A DNA stretch of 64,000 nt. Origin: Pararge aegeria (Eukaryota > Arthropoda > Insecta > Lepidoptera > Nymphalidae). Positions 11,051-22,145 of the stretch are shown in pieces. The stretch is taken from assembly GCF_905163445.1 (NCBI RefSeq), contig NC_053204.1, positions 6,517,501 through 6,581,500 on the forward strand, in the 5' to 3' direction. Position 1 is the stretch's first letter. Every line of letters starts with the position of its first letter. Under the pieces are notes generated by a model. It was not told the origin of the DNA, made no database searches, and saw only the letters and a program-made list of their open reading frames with translations. The translations under genes were made by a program, and so were the position numbers.

Positions 11051-11781
11051 AGAAACTTTTTAACTGACTTTCATGAGGCCCTATTCAAAACATTACCTGC
11101 CCAATAAAAAAACACATAAACCGGTGGGTATTGGAATCCGTTTTGCAAATCGATTGAAAGAGTAATTAATTTTCGAGAATACTACAAATATTCGGAACCT
11201 TAGAAAAGACAATCTTTCTTAAGCTGAATAAATCGAGCATTATTAAAGGGTGGAAGGTCTACGCTCTAAAATTCCCTCTCCGATGACAGAAGAATCAATG
11301 GGACACTAAGAGACTAAATAAAAAGATTCCCAAGCCGCAATTTTTCACGTACAAAAGGCGTTTTGCATAGCGCTTAATAGCAAAGCTACAAGCAAACAAT
11401 GAAGATAAAACTATAGGTATAGCAAGATTCTTTAAACAAATAAACATAAGGTCTATTTTACAATGTAAAATGTTACATTCTACGTGAGTGAGTCCGCAGG
11501 CGTGAGCTAAATTTACGAAATACCGCAATGTGTAGACTTTCCTCTGCAGTGGGCGTTAGCTGATTGATATTACAAGGCTTACAGTGCCTCGCTACAGGAA
11601 AACTTTAAATCCTTTTTGACTTTGCAATAGTACGTTGTAAACTCAACATTTTATGACACCCTGGTATTGTAGCATAACGTATTCATAGCTTGTTAAGGCT
11701 ATAATCTGTTTTGTTTAATAGAAAAAAAAAACATTAAATTATTATTTTTTGCATTACAAGTTACCTTGACAGTCTCACCTG

Positions 11782-12025
11782 CAGGGCTATTCTGTATCTC
11801 AGTAGATACCAAATTTAGCTAATCACTGTGGAAAGTTGCCATCAAATAACGCAAAAACAATTTATATACAATTATACACAATGTTATTGTATCTGCCAAG
11901 TAAGTTGAAATAGACTCAGTTGAAAACTTATATTTTAAAATGTTAAATATCGATTTAACAGGTTATTTGGTGGCAACCTTCCACAGACTAAGATGGTTTT
12001 TAGAGGGTATGGCATTATGGCCCTA
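11782..12025. mobile_element. MITE-like inverted-repeat element
   Basis: Ends CAGGGC at left and GCCCTA at right. Subterminal arms CTGTGGAAAGTTGCCA (11826) and TGGCAACCTTCCACAG (about 11974) are inverted copies with few mismatches, around an AT-rich core. The CAGGG-type end suggests a hAT-derived MITE, but no target duplication is clear. SINE-A copy 3 begins immediately at its right edge. Confidence 0.6.
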
Positions 12026-12320
12026 ATCGTTTTAGCTTAGTGGGTAAGACTTCGGTTTTCTTTTCGCGGAGAACGAGTTCTAGCCCCGGCATGCACAACT
12101 GACTTTTCGGTTTTGTGCGTTTTAATAAAAGCAATTTAAATATCACTTGTTTTAAACGGTAAAGGAAAACATCGTGAGGAATCATGCTTGCCTGAAAGTT
12201 ATCCATAATGTTCTCAAAGGTGTGTGGTGTCCAACAATCTGCACTGGGCCAGCGTGGTGGACTACGGCCTTAACTCCTCAGTATCGGAGGAGACAAATGC
12301 CCTGTATGAATATGTTGAAT
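12026..12320 (+). mobile_element. SINE-A copy 3
   Basis: Head TTTTAGCTTAGTGGG, degraded box B ACGAGTTCTAGCCCC, then the body GGTAAAGGAAAACATCG and GTGGTGGACTACGGCC. It is diverged but nearly complete. Confidence 0.8.
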
Positions 12321-12394
12321 CAATAAATGATAGAAATAAAAAAATTGTATGTTTTTTCTTATTTATTCTATAGTTAAATATTATATACCGTGTA

Positions 12395-12478
12395 ATTCTT
12401 ATGTACGCATCAAAAGTGCCACCTGTGGGCCCTACTTGAATAAAGATATTTTTGACTTTGACTTTGACTTTTGACTTT
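12395..12478 (+). mobile_element. CR1-like LINE 3' end stub
   Basis: CATCAAAAGTGCCACC, TACTTGAATAAAGAT and a TTGACTTTGACTTTGA tandem tail. It is the last 80 bp of the same 3' UTR seen at 3738-3898. Confidence 0.75.
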
Positions 12479-12479
12479 A

Positions 12480-13215
12480 TTCTTAGTTTCTCGTAAGTCG
12501 CTTAATATGCTTGGTACCTTTAAGGTACCAATATTTGGATACTCGGAATCGACACCTTTTTGATCGTTAACTATATTTATTTCTAGTAATTTTTTTTAAT
12601 TTCTATTATGTTATTTCCAATATGGTTTACTTTTATAATGTGATGTGCCACATAAATAAAGTGTTTCTCTTTCTTATTTTGTATGAAAGCGTTTTCCTTT
12701 ATCCGGATTTTGAATAGAAGCCTTTAAGGCTCTATGCTTTGCACGGTTCAGTATAGAAATTGAATTTAGTTCTTTTATATAACAGTCCTTTGCAATATGA
12801 TATGAAATACGCATATATCCCTTCTATATTCAGCATTAAGTCGAATATTCTAGAAAATAAGTTTTATTCAATTTATAAGGCTCAAGAACAGTGAATTAGA
12901 TGAAGCTACTAGTTTCACTATTTTAAGTAGGCTTCCTAACAGATATGACAATCACAAAATTAAATGAAACAATAGATTAAAAAAAAAATAAAAGTTTTCA
13001 ATTCGACGGCTTTTTTTTGTATTACACTTTAGTTCACCTAATCCGAACCAATTTTAACGATTCTGTTTGAATGATTAGGATGTATTCATTATTAAGTAAA
13101 AACCTGATCCATAAGGGTAAAATAATGGTGGAACAAATTTCGCATTGGACTTTTGTTTAAATTTTTATAAAGATAATCAATTTCTTTGATATTCCAAATG
13201 GATGTGTTATGAAAA
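12480..13215. other. AT-rich DNA, no gene recognised
   Basis: Contains a small GGTACC..GGTACC dyad near 12515-12530 and otherwise AT-rich unclassified sequence. Confidence 0.5.
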
Positions 13216-13390
13216 TTAATGTTTTTCAGTGTATGGGTGTTTATCTGTATATTTAAAGTACTTATGTGTATTATTCATAAAAAAATTCATCTGTCATCTT
13301 AATATCTATAACACAATTACGCTTACTTTGGGGCTAGATGGCGATGCGTGTATTGTCGTTGTATATTTATCATTTATTATTATTATTATT
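13216..13390 (+). mobile_element. SINE-B copy 2, 5'-truncated
   Basis: Begins in the body (AATGTTTTTCAGTGT), runs through TTTGGGGCTAGATGGCGATG, and ends in a TTATTATTATT tail. Its tail meets the tail of copy 3 in the opposite orientation. Confidence 0.82.
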
Positions 13391-13406
13391 TTTTTTTTTT
13401 TTTTTC

Positions 13407-13641
13407 ATTACACACATCGCCATCTAGCCCCAAAGTAAGCGTAGCTTGTGTTATGGGTACTAAGATGACTGATGAATATTTTTATGAATAATATACATAA
13501 ATACTTAGAATATACATATAAACACCCAGACACTGAAAAACATTCATGCTCATCACACAAACATTTTCCAGTTGTGGGAATCGAACCCACGGCCTTGGGC
13601 TCAGAATGCAGGGTCGCTGCAAACTGCGCCAATCGGCCGTC
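13407..13641 (-). mobile_element. SINE-B copy 3, full-length, tail-to-tail with copy 2
   Basis: Reads on the minus strand from GACGGCCGATTGGCGC (13641) through box B GTGGGTTCGATTCCC to GGGGCTAGATGGCGATG (13411). Together with copy 2 it forms a large inverted repeat separated only by the T-rich tails at about 13377-13406. Confidence 0.88.
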
Positions 13642-13944
13642 ATTATTATTAATTATCATTGTTTAATTCAATCTTTAATTCCCTTTTTCCTATTAGAGTC
13701 CTATGCCGAGCAGTGGAACACTAATGGAATGAAAAAAAAACTAAGGTCGCGCTTACTGGGTCGATATCAATTATTGCAAGAATAGCGCAGACCTTTACAC
13801 GTGTGGGGATAAAAATAAACAACCCCAGTTCATTACTTCTAACCTAATTACTCCCAGGTTCCCTTTGCAAGGACTCAGGTTTATTCCACATCCCCCGTCT
13901 TTGTTATAATCACTCAATCGATTCTTATATTTTACCTAGTGATC

Positions 13945-14160
13945 TGTATATAGCAATTTAAATATCACTTGCTTCAACGGTGAAGGAAAACATCGTGAAA
14001 CTGGAATGCCTGAGAGTTCTCCATAATGTTCTCAAAGGTGTGTTGAGTCCACCAATCCGCACTGGGCAAGCGTTGTGGACTACGGTCTTAGAACCTTCTC
14101 ATGTTGGAAGGAGCCCCGTGCCCTGTAGTGGACCGGTAATGGATTGGTATGATGATGATG
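13945..14160 (+). mobile_element. SINE-A copy 4, head missing
   Basis: Starts in the body (AATATCACTTGCTTCA), then GTGAAGGAAAACATCG, CACCAATCCGCACTGG and a GATGATGATG tail. The tRNA head is absent. Confidence 0.8.
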
Positions 14161-14454
14161 ATCTGTATATATAAAAGGAAAAGACGCGACAAACTATGAG
14201 TATTGACGCATTGGGATAAAATTTGGAATACCTACATACAACTTTAATAACGTAGGGACAGTGTGCACAGCGTTTTTGTCCAGGGTAAGTATAAGCAGGC
14301 AAATAGCGTTAAATAGAAAAATCCTCCTTCTTTTCGACTTGTATGAAGAATTTGGGGTTGTTAATGCTTTTGCGCATGTATGAAATGCACGCCTCTGCGT
14401 AGGGGCATTTAGAAATGTTTTTTCTTTCATTCATACCTAACTAGTAAACTCAGG

Positions 14455-14664
14455 TTGGTTGTGAAACTAATAGTAGGGCACACTCAAGAAACCACTCTTT
14501 GTTTTAAGTGCAGGGGAAGAATCGAAATGGACGAAACACCGACATGCTGGAAGCTGGAATGCATAGGCGTGTCAGAAAAATGCAAAAACTACTTGCGTTT
14601 TCCAACATCACTATTCGAGACACTCAGCTTTTTGAGCGGTGCTAGGAGTCTGGCGAGAGCTTAG
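14455..14664 (+). pseudogene. Relict RNase H C-terminal segment of a LINE, copy 1
   Basis: A 69-codon frame with a C-x2-C pair (CFKCRG), MDETPT and SEKCKNYLRFPTSL. It lines up with the downstream copy at 14864 (DSPLCRACMEADETPTHILL and AEQCAAYLGSPASLPEAL). Both resemble the end of the RNase H domain carried by some insect non-LTR retrotransposons. This copy is much more diverged. Confidence 0.6.
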
Positions 14665-14863
14665 ATATCTGGAGTGACATTTTTAAAAACAGTTTTTCAC
14701 GTACAAAACACAATAAGTTTTGTGTGCGGAAACAAGCCTAAAAGAGCTATGGATTAACGAAAGTGAGTGTAAACATACAAATAAGGCCTTTTAAAACCTT
14801 AACACACAACTGACAATCTAACTACTAAAACTAAGTCGGAACAAACTAAGGACGGTAGTAAGC

Positions 14864-15091
14864 ATGATAACAGGGCATTGCCAACTAAACAAACACCTTT
14901 TCATTTTAGGTATAACCGACAGTCCTCTGTGCAGAGCATGCATGGAGGCAGATGAAACACCGACACACATATTGCTCCGACGTAAAGGAGTAGCAGAGCA
15001 ATGTGCAGCATACCTTGGCTCCCCAGCATCACTCCCTGAAGCACTTGGCGACCTGGGAAGCCGGTTAAGCTTCTGGAGTGAGCTTGGCTGA
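14864..15091 (+). pseudogene. Relict RNase H C-terminal segment of a LINE, copy 2
   Basis: A 75-codon frame: GHCQLNKHLFILGI, DSPLCRACMEADETPTH, GVAEQCAAYLGSP, then LPEALGDLGSRLSFWSELG. This Cys/His-containing tail of the RNase H region is common in lepidopteran LINE polyproteins. Only the C-terminus is present, so this is a 5'-truncated insertion. Its 3' UTR follows at 15092-15200. A large minus-strand open frame here is an antisense shadow. Confidence 0.78.
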
Positions 15092-15205
15092 CTGGAGTGA
15101 CCCAGCAGGGAGCCGTCCAGTGGCACTACGTATAACGGAAGGTTCCGGCCGACCAAGTACGGAGACAAGCTCAGGGAAAGAAGACGAAGAAGAAGAAGAA
15201 GCATC
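15092..15205 (+). mobile_element. 3' UTR of the RNase H-bearing LINE with GAA-rich tail
   Basis: GGTTCCGGCCGACCAA, GTACGGAGACAAGCTC, then AAGAAGACGAAGAAG. The same 3' UTR in reverse, with a GA-repeat tail, is nested inside a SINE at 23401-23466. Confidence 0.75.
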
Positions 15206-15700
15206 GATTTCCAAATTCATGTCCGGTCTTGTTACGCTTGTTTTCAGGGAAATCATGCGATGCTTGATGTTGTCTTTCCATCGAATCGGAGCCTACCAAC
15301 GCTGAATTACTGGTGCGGGGTTGGAATTCTAACATAAAACAACCTCATTCCATGTTGCGAGCTATGTGCCCGCCCACTTCAGCTTCGCTCTCTGAGCTAT
15401 GTCGGTAACTCAACGAATGGTTCTTCAACGAATCTCCTCATAGCTGATATGATTGCGTAGATATTTTATTATAGCTTAATAAACGCATATTATACGTGCA
15501 CGTAATACATAGACCAGTGATATTTCTGCCCTGTTAGAAGCTCAAGTATCCTTATTCCTACTTAAAGTAGATTATTAAGTACTGTTTTTGTATTTTGTAT
15601 TGAATAGATGTGGTAACTTTTCGGAACAGCACCTTCTTCTTTCATACCGTCCGAGTACACACTACTAAATTTCGGAGTTATGAGCGTTTAAGCAATGAAT
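15206..15700. other. Gene-free stretch
   Basis: Includes TTGCGAGCTATGTGCC and similar words of unknown origin. No gene or complete repeat is recognised. Confidence 0.4.
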
Positions 15701-15875
15701 TTTCACTTGCTTCAATGTTGAAGGAAAACATCATTAGAAAACCTACACGTTTGAGAGTTTTCCATAATGTTCTTAGGGGCGTGTTAAGTAAGATCTGTAC
15801 TTGGCCAGCGTCATGGGCCTTCTTATAAGACATCACACATCACTGGCCGGTAATGTTTTGATATGATGATGACGA
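15700..15875 (+). mobile_element. SINE-A copy 5, decayed and head missing
   Basis: TTCACTTGCTTCAATG, GAAGGAAAACATCATT, CATAATGTTCTTAGG and ATGATATGATGATGA survive. Divergence is high. Confidence 0.65.
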
Positions 15876-15879
15876 CGAG

Positions 15880-16110
15880 AGGAATAGAGCTAGTGATTAG
15901 CATATTTAACTAAGGATCACGAGGTTTGGGGCTCAATCCCGCTTAAGCCAAAAATTCTTGATCACTGGACTGTCCTGTTAAAGAATTCCCACGGTGTTAA
16001 CCCCCATGCCTCAAACCCAATTGAAGCGGAGTGGTGGATCTGTATTCTAAAACTCTCTCTCCTAGGATAAAAGAAACCTGTGTCCAGGAGTGGGAATTTA
16101 AAAGTCTGAG
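15880..16110 (+). mobile_element. SINE-C (tRNA-headed), degraded
   Basis: Box A-like GAGCTAGTGATTAGC and box B-like GGGGCTCAATCCCG, then AAGCGGAGTGGTGGATC and a GTCCAGGAGTGGG tail. A related tail (GCCCAGCAGTGGGACG) occurs at 26400-26545. Confidence 0.6.
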
Positions 16111-16740
16111 GAACGAAAAAATGTTTTAAACTTGAGCGGAGTGGGGCCTAGATGCTACACCAATAGTTATTCAATAGCACTAGTTAAATAAAGTTGACTA
16201 AAGTCAGTGCCTGATTGATTGGCTTTAAACAAACAAATTTGGCCTTGCTTCGTTCCTGAAAAAGCTGTCGGCACCGTTAACACTAATACCTGTAAATAAC
16301 CTAGTAATAATGAATAGTAACCTATCAGAGTTCGTAGCATAAGCCCATCAACTTATATTAAAATAGCATAGTGGTGTAAACTCTCTCAATTATGTGGAAG
16401 GAATCCTGCTCCTAACAATACAATATTAATAAGACTAATCAGATTATAGTAGTGTTCTATATTTAAAATGGCCCTATAACTCACTCACGTTTGCCCAAAA
16501 TTGTTACCCAGTTTTTAATATTCCTTAAAATATTAAATATTTTATGAATAAAAATTCATGATTTTATGAATAAAGCTGCATTAAGTCTTCATTGAAGTAC
16601 TGACTCCATAATTAACTTTAACTAACATGTAAAATCGACTTATGCCATCGAATTACAAAAACGCAACAAAACCATATAATTTATTTCTTTAATTTCTTTA
16701 ATAAATTAAATTTGAATTGATAATTATGCTGAAATTCATC
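16110..16740. other. AT-rich DNA, no gene recognised
   Basis: No repeat family or coding signal could be supported. Confidence 0.5.
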
Positions 16741-16776
16741 GTAATTCGGCTTGGATTTTAAAAATAGAACGCTTAC

Positions 16777-16833
16777 CTGGGAAGAACCTCTCTTCGACGA
16801 TCTTCAAATATTTCCTGAATAAATCCACCTTAA
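16777..16833 (-). CDS. Candidate short exon with consensus 5' splice site (speculative)
   Basis: On the minus strand an 18-codon open stretch (KVDLFRKYLKIVEERFFP) ends CCCAG, followed by GTAAGC, a strong donor. It ends in phase 1. A possible acceptor AAAAAG at 16834-16839 would give a phase that joins correctly to the exon at 41603-41681, but it lacks a polypyrimidine tract. A better acceptor (CTTTCGTGCCTGACATAG, exon start 16923) opens other frames with stops. It may be part of a host transcript, a 5' UTR exon or chance. Confidence 0.22.
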
Positions 16834-16999
16834 CTTTTTAAAGTACTTCTAACTTTGCCACCGATTCGGGTGGCAATATTTGTATGGGCAAAATACGTCT
16901 TTACGCCACGAAACGCGCGAGTACTATGTCAGGCACGAAAGAAAAAAGGGCTGAACAGGGACGGAGTTATACGTTAGAAGGAGTCAGCTGTATGTACAT

Positions 17000-17590
17000 C
17001 CTTGTTTAATATAGCATTGGCTCCCTCACTCAGGCAGGTTCGTTTGGATATTTCAGGTTGTTGCGCGGGAAAAGGGTGGTATACGCCAGGCGAATCTATT
17101 GTGCAAACTCTCTCGCAGGAATATAGTCCTTATACCTTAAAAGTCAGAGTTTTGAATGACGTGTTTTGAACTTAAGTTCCAAGAAAGGTTGTATAAACGG
17201 TAGTCGACAGAAGTTTCTTCCTGAAATTATTTATATTTGTTTTCGTTTCCGATATTTCTTACGAGTTTTAATGAGATTGGGTCTTAGAGAGGTTTTATCT
17301 TTCTCAAATATATGGAAAATAATGCCTCCAAAGCGATCATCTAATTGTATGAGATAACATTAAGGTTTGTTATGATAATCTTCATAAATTGAAATCACTT
17401 CTTCAGGGTTCCTTAAACTCGTATAAGAATTCCGGATCGTATGGAAAATTATTTGCAAAATTAATGACCCTCTTACTTATGCTGTAATATAAATACATTT
17501 TAGCAAGAGCGAAGGGAATTTTTCATAATAAATGCCAATATACAAGTTCAACTAAGACATAGGATAATTCAGTTTACCATATTAACTTAG
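17000..17590. other. Gene-free stretch
   Basis: Unclassified moderately AT-rich DNA. Confidence 0.4.
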
Positions 17591-17596
17591 ATTTTG

Positions 17597-17695
17597 TAGC
17601 AGAACTGCTGAGTTTCTTGTCGGCTGCTTTTCGGTAGAATCGGTCTTTCAAACTGGTGGTAGAGTCACTACAAACTGAATTACTTGACATTTCAT
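17597..17695 (+). mobile_element. LINE 3'-region fragment (family G)
   Basis: TGCTGAGTTTCTTGTC, TCGGTAGAATCGGTC and GTGGTAGAGTCACTAC. The same block occurs at 21787-21860 and 55975-56040. Confidence 0.6.
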
Positions 17696-17699
17696 AGTA

Positions 17700-18022
17700 C
17701 TAGCGTACCCAGCCCGCTTCGCCGGGCTAGATTTTGCTTTATTTTATTTAAACAATAAACTTACATAATAAAATTTTTAATTTAAGTCTCATATTAAATC
17801 ATTTATTTCTCTCCGTATTCATTCTCTTCTATTCTCTTCTCGAGCGGGTGAAGATCATTATCTACACCCATGTACACCCAACAATAGAATATCATCATAG
17901 TAAATAAAAGCTGTATTTGACAGTACAAAAATATGAATGCTCCGATCGTCACCAAACTTTACAGGATTACTCGCCCGGTTAATCCGGAGATTCCCTGAAA
18001 GATTCATTTAAATCGGTCCAGC
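17700..18022 (-). mobile_element. Helitron-like HelA, copy 3, 5'-truncated
   Basis: Reverse orientation. The 3' end is at left: CTAG at 17700-17703 and the GC-rich hairpin, then AATAAATGATTT-type body. It loses homology after AAATCGGTCCAG near 18020, so about the first 60 bp of the element are missing. Confidence 0.78.
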
Positions 18023-18328
18023 CCTTAGTACTTACTATGCATACTTTAGATAAATAAAATTAGTTTTTTTTGTAATCAGTTTCAGGAATATTTATGGTTA
18101 CAAATCCTGTTTTTATATTTCTCAGAGTTGTAGTATTGAACATTTTTGAAGGGCACAAATATATTTTTTATTTATTTATTATTTAGGTATATCATTTATT
18201 TGGATAGATATATAAAATAATTTATTTATTAATTAAAATATTTTTTTTTTTTTGTTTTTATACAGCCAATTTTTAAAATAGTGAGCTCCTTTTTACAGCT
18301 TAATTTTTTAAGAGTAATTAAGTTTTTT

Positions 18329-18603
18329 GTGACAGAGCTCATCCGGGGAAGTATTACCTAATATTTGTATATTTTTGCCGCTAAAAAGCATTGTCGCAAT
18401 GCTGTGTTCCGATTTGAAGGGCGTGGTTGCCGCTGTAATTAATTACAGGCACGTAAGGTGATGGACTCAGGGCAACATTTTGCAGAATGTGGCAAGCCTT
18501 GCATGCCCTACAAAGTTCTCTATTCTCTCTGTTTATAGGCGATGGTTTTCACTTACCATCAGGTGTGCTATCTGCTTGTTTCATCAATTATAACTATAAA
18601 AAA
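18329..18603 (+). mobile_element. SINE-D copy 1
   Basis: GACAGAGCTCATCCGG, GGGAAGTATTACC, AGCATTGTCGCAATGC, TGTGTTCCGATTTGAAG, GGGCGTGGTTGCCG, then GGCGATGGTTTTCAC and CATCAGGTGTGCTATC. This dispersed repeat is common in butterflies and occurs at least nine times here, mostly as fragments. Confidence 0.8.
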
Positions 18604-18724
18604 CAATGGTGCGTTGAAAAGGATAAATACTATTTTAAAAGCTGTCAATTTAGCTTATTTTAAATGTATGAAAGTCAAGCTGAACAGCAAGGCTAGTCGT
18701 CTGTCAGCCTTTATGTTTTGATGA

Positions 18725-19020
18725 CCTCTCTAGTGCAGTTGTGAGGGCTGTGGTCTTTAAACGTGGACTTCCCGGGCTCGATCCTCGGAAGGGGCAGTTT
18801 TGGAATTTGTAATTTCTGAATTATCTTTGGTGGGATGTGGTGAGAGGCTTCACGAGTTGTGTTAACCCTACCGTCAAGTTATTTAACGTTCTTGTACAAT
18901 GCCGCGTCAAAATCGATTGGGGGTTGTCATACCCTATTTAACAAGCTAACCCATTACTGTCTTAGTTTGCTTTAATACTGCAGTGGCAAGGTGAGATTAA
19001 AACCAAAGGCGGCCTTTTAC
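18725..19020 (+). mobile_element. SINE-E copy 1 (tRNA-headed)
   Basis: Box A-like CTAGTGCAGTTGTGAGG and box B GGGCTCGATCCTCGG. The body has GGGATGTGGTGAGAGGC and ACCCTACCGTCAAG, then AAATCGATTGGGGG. It matches 41985-42270 and the 3' part at 62225-62395. Confidence 0.72.
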
Positions 19021-19268
19021 ACTAATGTATCCACCCTTGTGGGTGGGAGTGGAAGTTTTTTGCACCTACAGATGTAATACATATGTCTATTGTGGTAGGG
19101 ATGAGTGGAATCAAACTTGTAGTGGAATAAAAACAAGTGTAATTTCTGGTAAAAAAAATGGACACTGGAAAATTAGGACATAATATGTGGCTCGCGATGA
19201 GACAAACTTGCGTCGCTTACCGGTTTAACTCAGCCTCTTTGACTTGACACATTCATAAATATCATATA

Positions 19269-19342
19269 TCTATATATTACGTAGTATTAGTATATATATT
19301 ACGTAGTATTAGTATATATATTACGTAGTATTAGTATGTATA
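19269..19342. repeat. 22-bp tandem repeat, about 3 copies
   Basis: TTACGTAGTATTAGTA recurs at 19277, 19299 and 19321, joined by TA runs. Near-identity between copies implies recent expansion. Confidence 0.9.
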
Positions 19343-19429
19343 TTACATGTAATGTATATCAATTATTTATTTTTAATTTGAATGTTTCACTATCCCGTTT
19401 TCCGTACCAAACATGCTTCATCAACCAAA

Positions 19430-19565
19430 GGTTGTCTGGAGGGGATCGCTTCAAGCGATAAAGCCACCTTTCTGCATATATATTTATTTATCTAATGTTT
19501 TGTTCAATTTGTTTTTTTTTTTCTGTACGTGCAATAAAAACTCTCTACCTATCTATCTATCATGA
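19430..19565 (+). mobile_element. LINE 3' end with ATCGCT/AGCGAT hairpin (family H), copy 1
   Basis: GGTTGTCTGGAGG, hairpin ATCGCT-TCA-AGCGAT (19445-19459), AAAGCCACC, then GCAATAAAAACTCTC and CTATCTATCTATC tail. Five copies in the window conserve the stem while the loop varies. Confidence 0.75.
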
Positions 19566-19589
19566 CAAATTGGAAATTCTTGGAAAATA

Positions 19590-19780
19590 TTTGTGTGATG
19601 AAAATGAATGTTTTCCAGTGTCTGGGTGTTTATCTGTATATTATAAGTATTATTGTGTATGATATTCATAAAAATAATCATCAGCTATCTTAGTACCCAT
19701 AACACAAGCTACGCTTACGTTTTTTATTTATTTTTATTTTGATATCACTTTGGGACTAGATGAATATGTGTTTAATGGAT
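19590..19780 (+). mobile_element. SINE-B copy 4, head missing
   Basis: TTTGTGTGATGAAAATG, TTTTCCAGTGTCTGGG, ACCCATAACACAAGC, then an AT insertion before TTGGGACTAGATG. Confidence 0.75.
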
Positions 19781-20179
19781 TTTTAAATAGATTAAACGGA
19801 TTTAGTGTAATAAACGGTATTCGCACTGACTCCTCCAAGCTGACCTACATTTACTTACTTTGGCCTTTTAACCTTTGAACCCCTGTAAAGGTTTGCCCTT
19901 TGTATATTTACCGCTAACCGCTTTTATTAAATTAAGCTTTCGATGTTTAATACTGACTCGCTTAAACTGTTTATCCTACTTCCAAGTTTAACCGTCAAAT
20001 AAATAGTATGAATGGATTGATGTTTGTTACTCTTTCGTGCAAAATCTACAGAACCAATTTTAATGAAACTTGGAATGGAGTAAAATTGTATCCTGGATTA
20101 ACGCATAGGTTACTTCTTATCCTGGAAACATAAATAATTATTAAAAATGTATATTACGACTATCGACTACGAATATCAT

Positions 20180-20390
20180 CGCATCGAGCCCCAAAATAAG
20201 CGTAGCTTGTGTTATAGCTATGAGTGATGTATATTTTAATGTTGAAGATACATAAATACTAATAATATACAGATAAACGCCCGGACACTGTAAAACATTC
20301 ACAACACAAACATTTTCCAGAACCAGCATGAATCGAATCCACAACCTTGGACTAAGAAAACAGGAACGCTTCCCACCAATCGGCCCTCTT
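20180..20390 (-). mobile_element. SINE-B copy 5, decayed
   Basis: Reverse copy from GAGCCCCAAAATAAGC (20185) to CACCAATCGGCCCTC (20386), including a degraded box B near 20335. Confidence 0.75.
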
Positions 20391-20524
20391 ATCTACTTAA
20401 TTTAATGAATTTAAATTGGATATTAATACACATATATGCGTTATACAAATGTTAACTAAATTTACCATACCGCAAAGCAAAAAACTTACCTTACGGATGT
20501 TCGCAATTATTCACGTTCATGAAA

Positions 20525-20582
20525 GAGCTACGTTATAGCACCGTAGCCCCGTAGCCTCGTAGCACCGTAGCTCTGCTACGAA
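20525..20582. repeat. GTAGC-rich short tandem repeat
   Basis: CCGTAGC, CCGTAGCC, TCGTAGC, CCGTAGC repeats with flanking AGCTACG/CGTAGCT dyad. It is a GC-rich spot in AT-rich surroundings. Confidence 0.75.
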
Positions 20583-20989
20583 CAAAGACTAGTGTCTGTA
20601 GACCGCATTTAAATAGGTAGAGGAAAGTAATTTAACATTATGTTAAACTAGTTTTATCGTGAACCAAGCATACAAAGTTTCTGTATAAAAGGACGGTAAA
20701 TGTTCACCTTTTTATACACACTAAGGCTACGTCTACAAGCCACTTATTCCCCTGTCTTTAAGTTAACAGTTGTTTCGCCAAATCCTTCAGTCTGTACATA
20801 GACTCATTTCTCCATAGCAAAATAGTTTACTCTTGTAAAATAAGAAGTTGTTCTGTTAAAGAAACCAAATCTTAAATTACCTCTTGGCTCGTATCTTTTA
20901 CATATGAGTCGACTGAAAAGCTTTTTACACATGTAGATAGGTTTTATAAATAAAAATAGTATGTGCAACAAATCGTGGTCGATATACCG

Positions 20990-21200
20990 CGGACGCGTAC
21001 GAAGCGCTTCGCATCTTGGTTTCCGATCCGCACCGGATCTTGAATACCCTTCCTTAGCTAGCTTCCTTCCTAGCTTCAATTTTCCCCAGTGCCTACAACA
21101 TGAGAACCTTCAAATCAAGAATCTACCTTAGGCTGCATCATCGCTAACCATCAGGTGTGAATGCAGTCAAGCTCTCGTCTAAAAACATTTAAAAAAAAAA
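20990..21200 (+). pseudogene. LINE C-terminus plus 3' UTR relic (family G)
   Basis: Decayed plus-strand coding for the tail of an RT (GATCCGCACC region) followed by AGGCTGCATCATCGCTAACC, CAGGTGTGAATGCAG and an A-rich tail. It parallels the better copy at 21890-22145. Confidence 0.6.
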
Positions 21201-21786
21201 GAAAATGGTTTGTAATCAGAAGTGCACGTGATTCTCCTTTTTATTAAAGAAACTGACAATACTAAAATAATAAGTAGTCTCGGTGCACCTGGGCCTAGAC
21301 CTGGGTACCACCATGTGTTATAGGACTCAAAGAAGATGAAGAAGAAAACACCCAGGGTAGCCCGTTACAATCAAAGATTGCATCTTTGCTAACCATCTCC
21401 TTTCTACCATAAAACTGCGAGGCACTAAAAGAATCTGCACCGTAACGTTGTCTAAATACCAGCAACACGTACGATGACAACATATTAGTCCATATAAACA
21501 AAATGTGGATATAAACAGTCGAATTACAAGAAATTGTCATAAATTTGCGACATCTGCATATCGTCTGCGAAAGGTACAGAAGTGACTGATTCGTAAGGTA
21601 ATTTTGGACCCACCAATGAATAAGTTTCAAGAATATGTTAAAGCACATTTATTACAGCGAGGTTACTATACAATTGATGAATTTCTTAATGACAAGATTA
21701 CTTGGAAGCATCAGGTTCCGCTTTCATCTCTCACAAGATAGAAAAATAAAATGTAAAATGTAAATTGTTCATATTGGATAAGAGCA

Positions 21787-22145
21787 ACTGCTGAGTTGCC
21801 GGCTTCTTCTCGGTAGAATCTGCCTTCCGAACCAGTGGTAGAGTCACTATACACAGACAACCTTGTCGTTTTGGATTTTTTTGAATGAATTTTGGATTTT
21901 TTTGAAGTGAAGCGTTTTGCTTCTTCCTTTCTGATCCGCACCGCGAAGGACTGGAATGCCCTCCCTCCCTTTGAAGGTACCTAGATTATAGGTCTTCCCC
22001 GATACCTATATCTAGGTACCTTCAAAGTAAGAGTGGATAGGCATCTTATAGGCAAGCGCGCTCCATCTTAGGCTGCATCATCACTTACCATCAGGTGTGA
22101 TTGCAGTCAAGCATTTGTATATTAAAATACATTTTAAAAAAAACA
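21787..22145 (+). pseudogene. LINE RT C-terminus and 3' UTR relic (family G), with hairpin
   Basis: Plus strand reads a frame with SFLIRTAKDWNALP, a typical RT C-terminal motif of insect LINEs, then GTACCTAG, GGATAGGCATCTTATAGG, AGGCTGCATCATC and an A-rich tail at about 22130-22145. It carries a 17-bp perfect inverted repeat (21969-21985 with 22011-22027). Confidence 0.68.
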
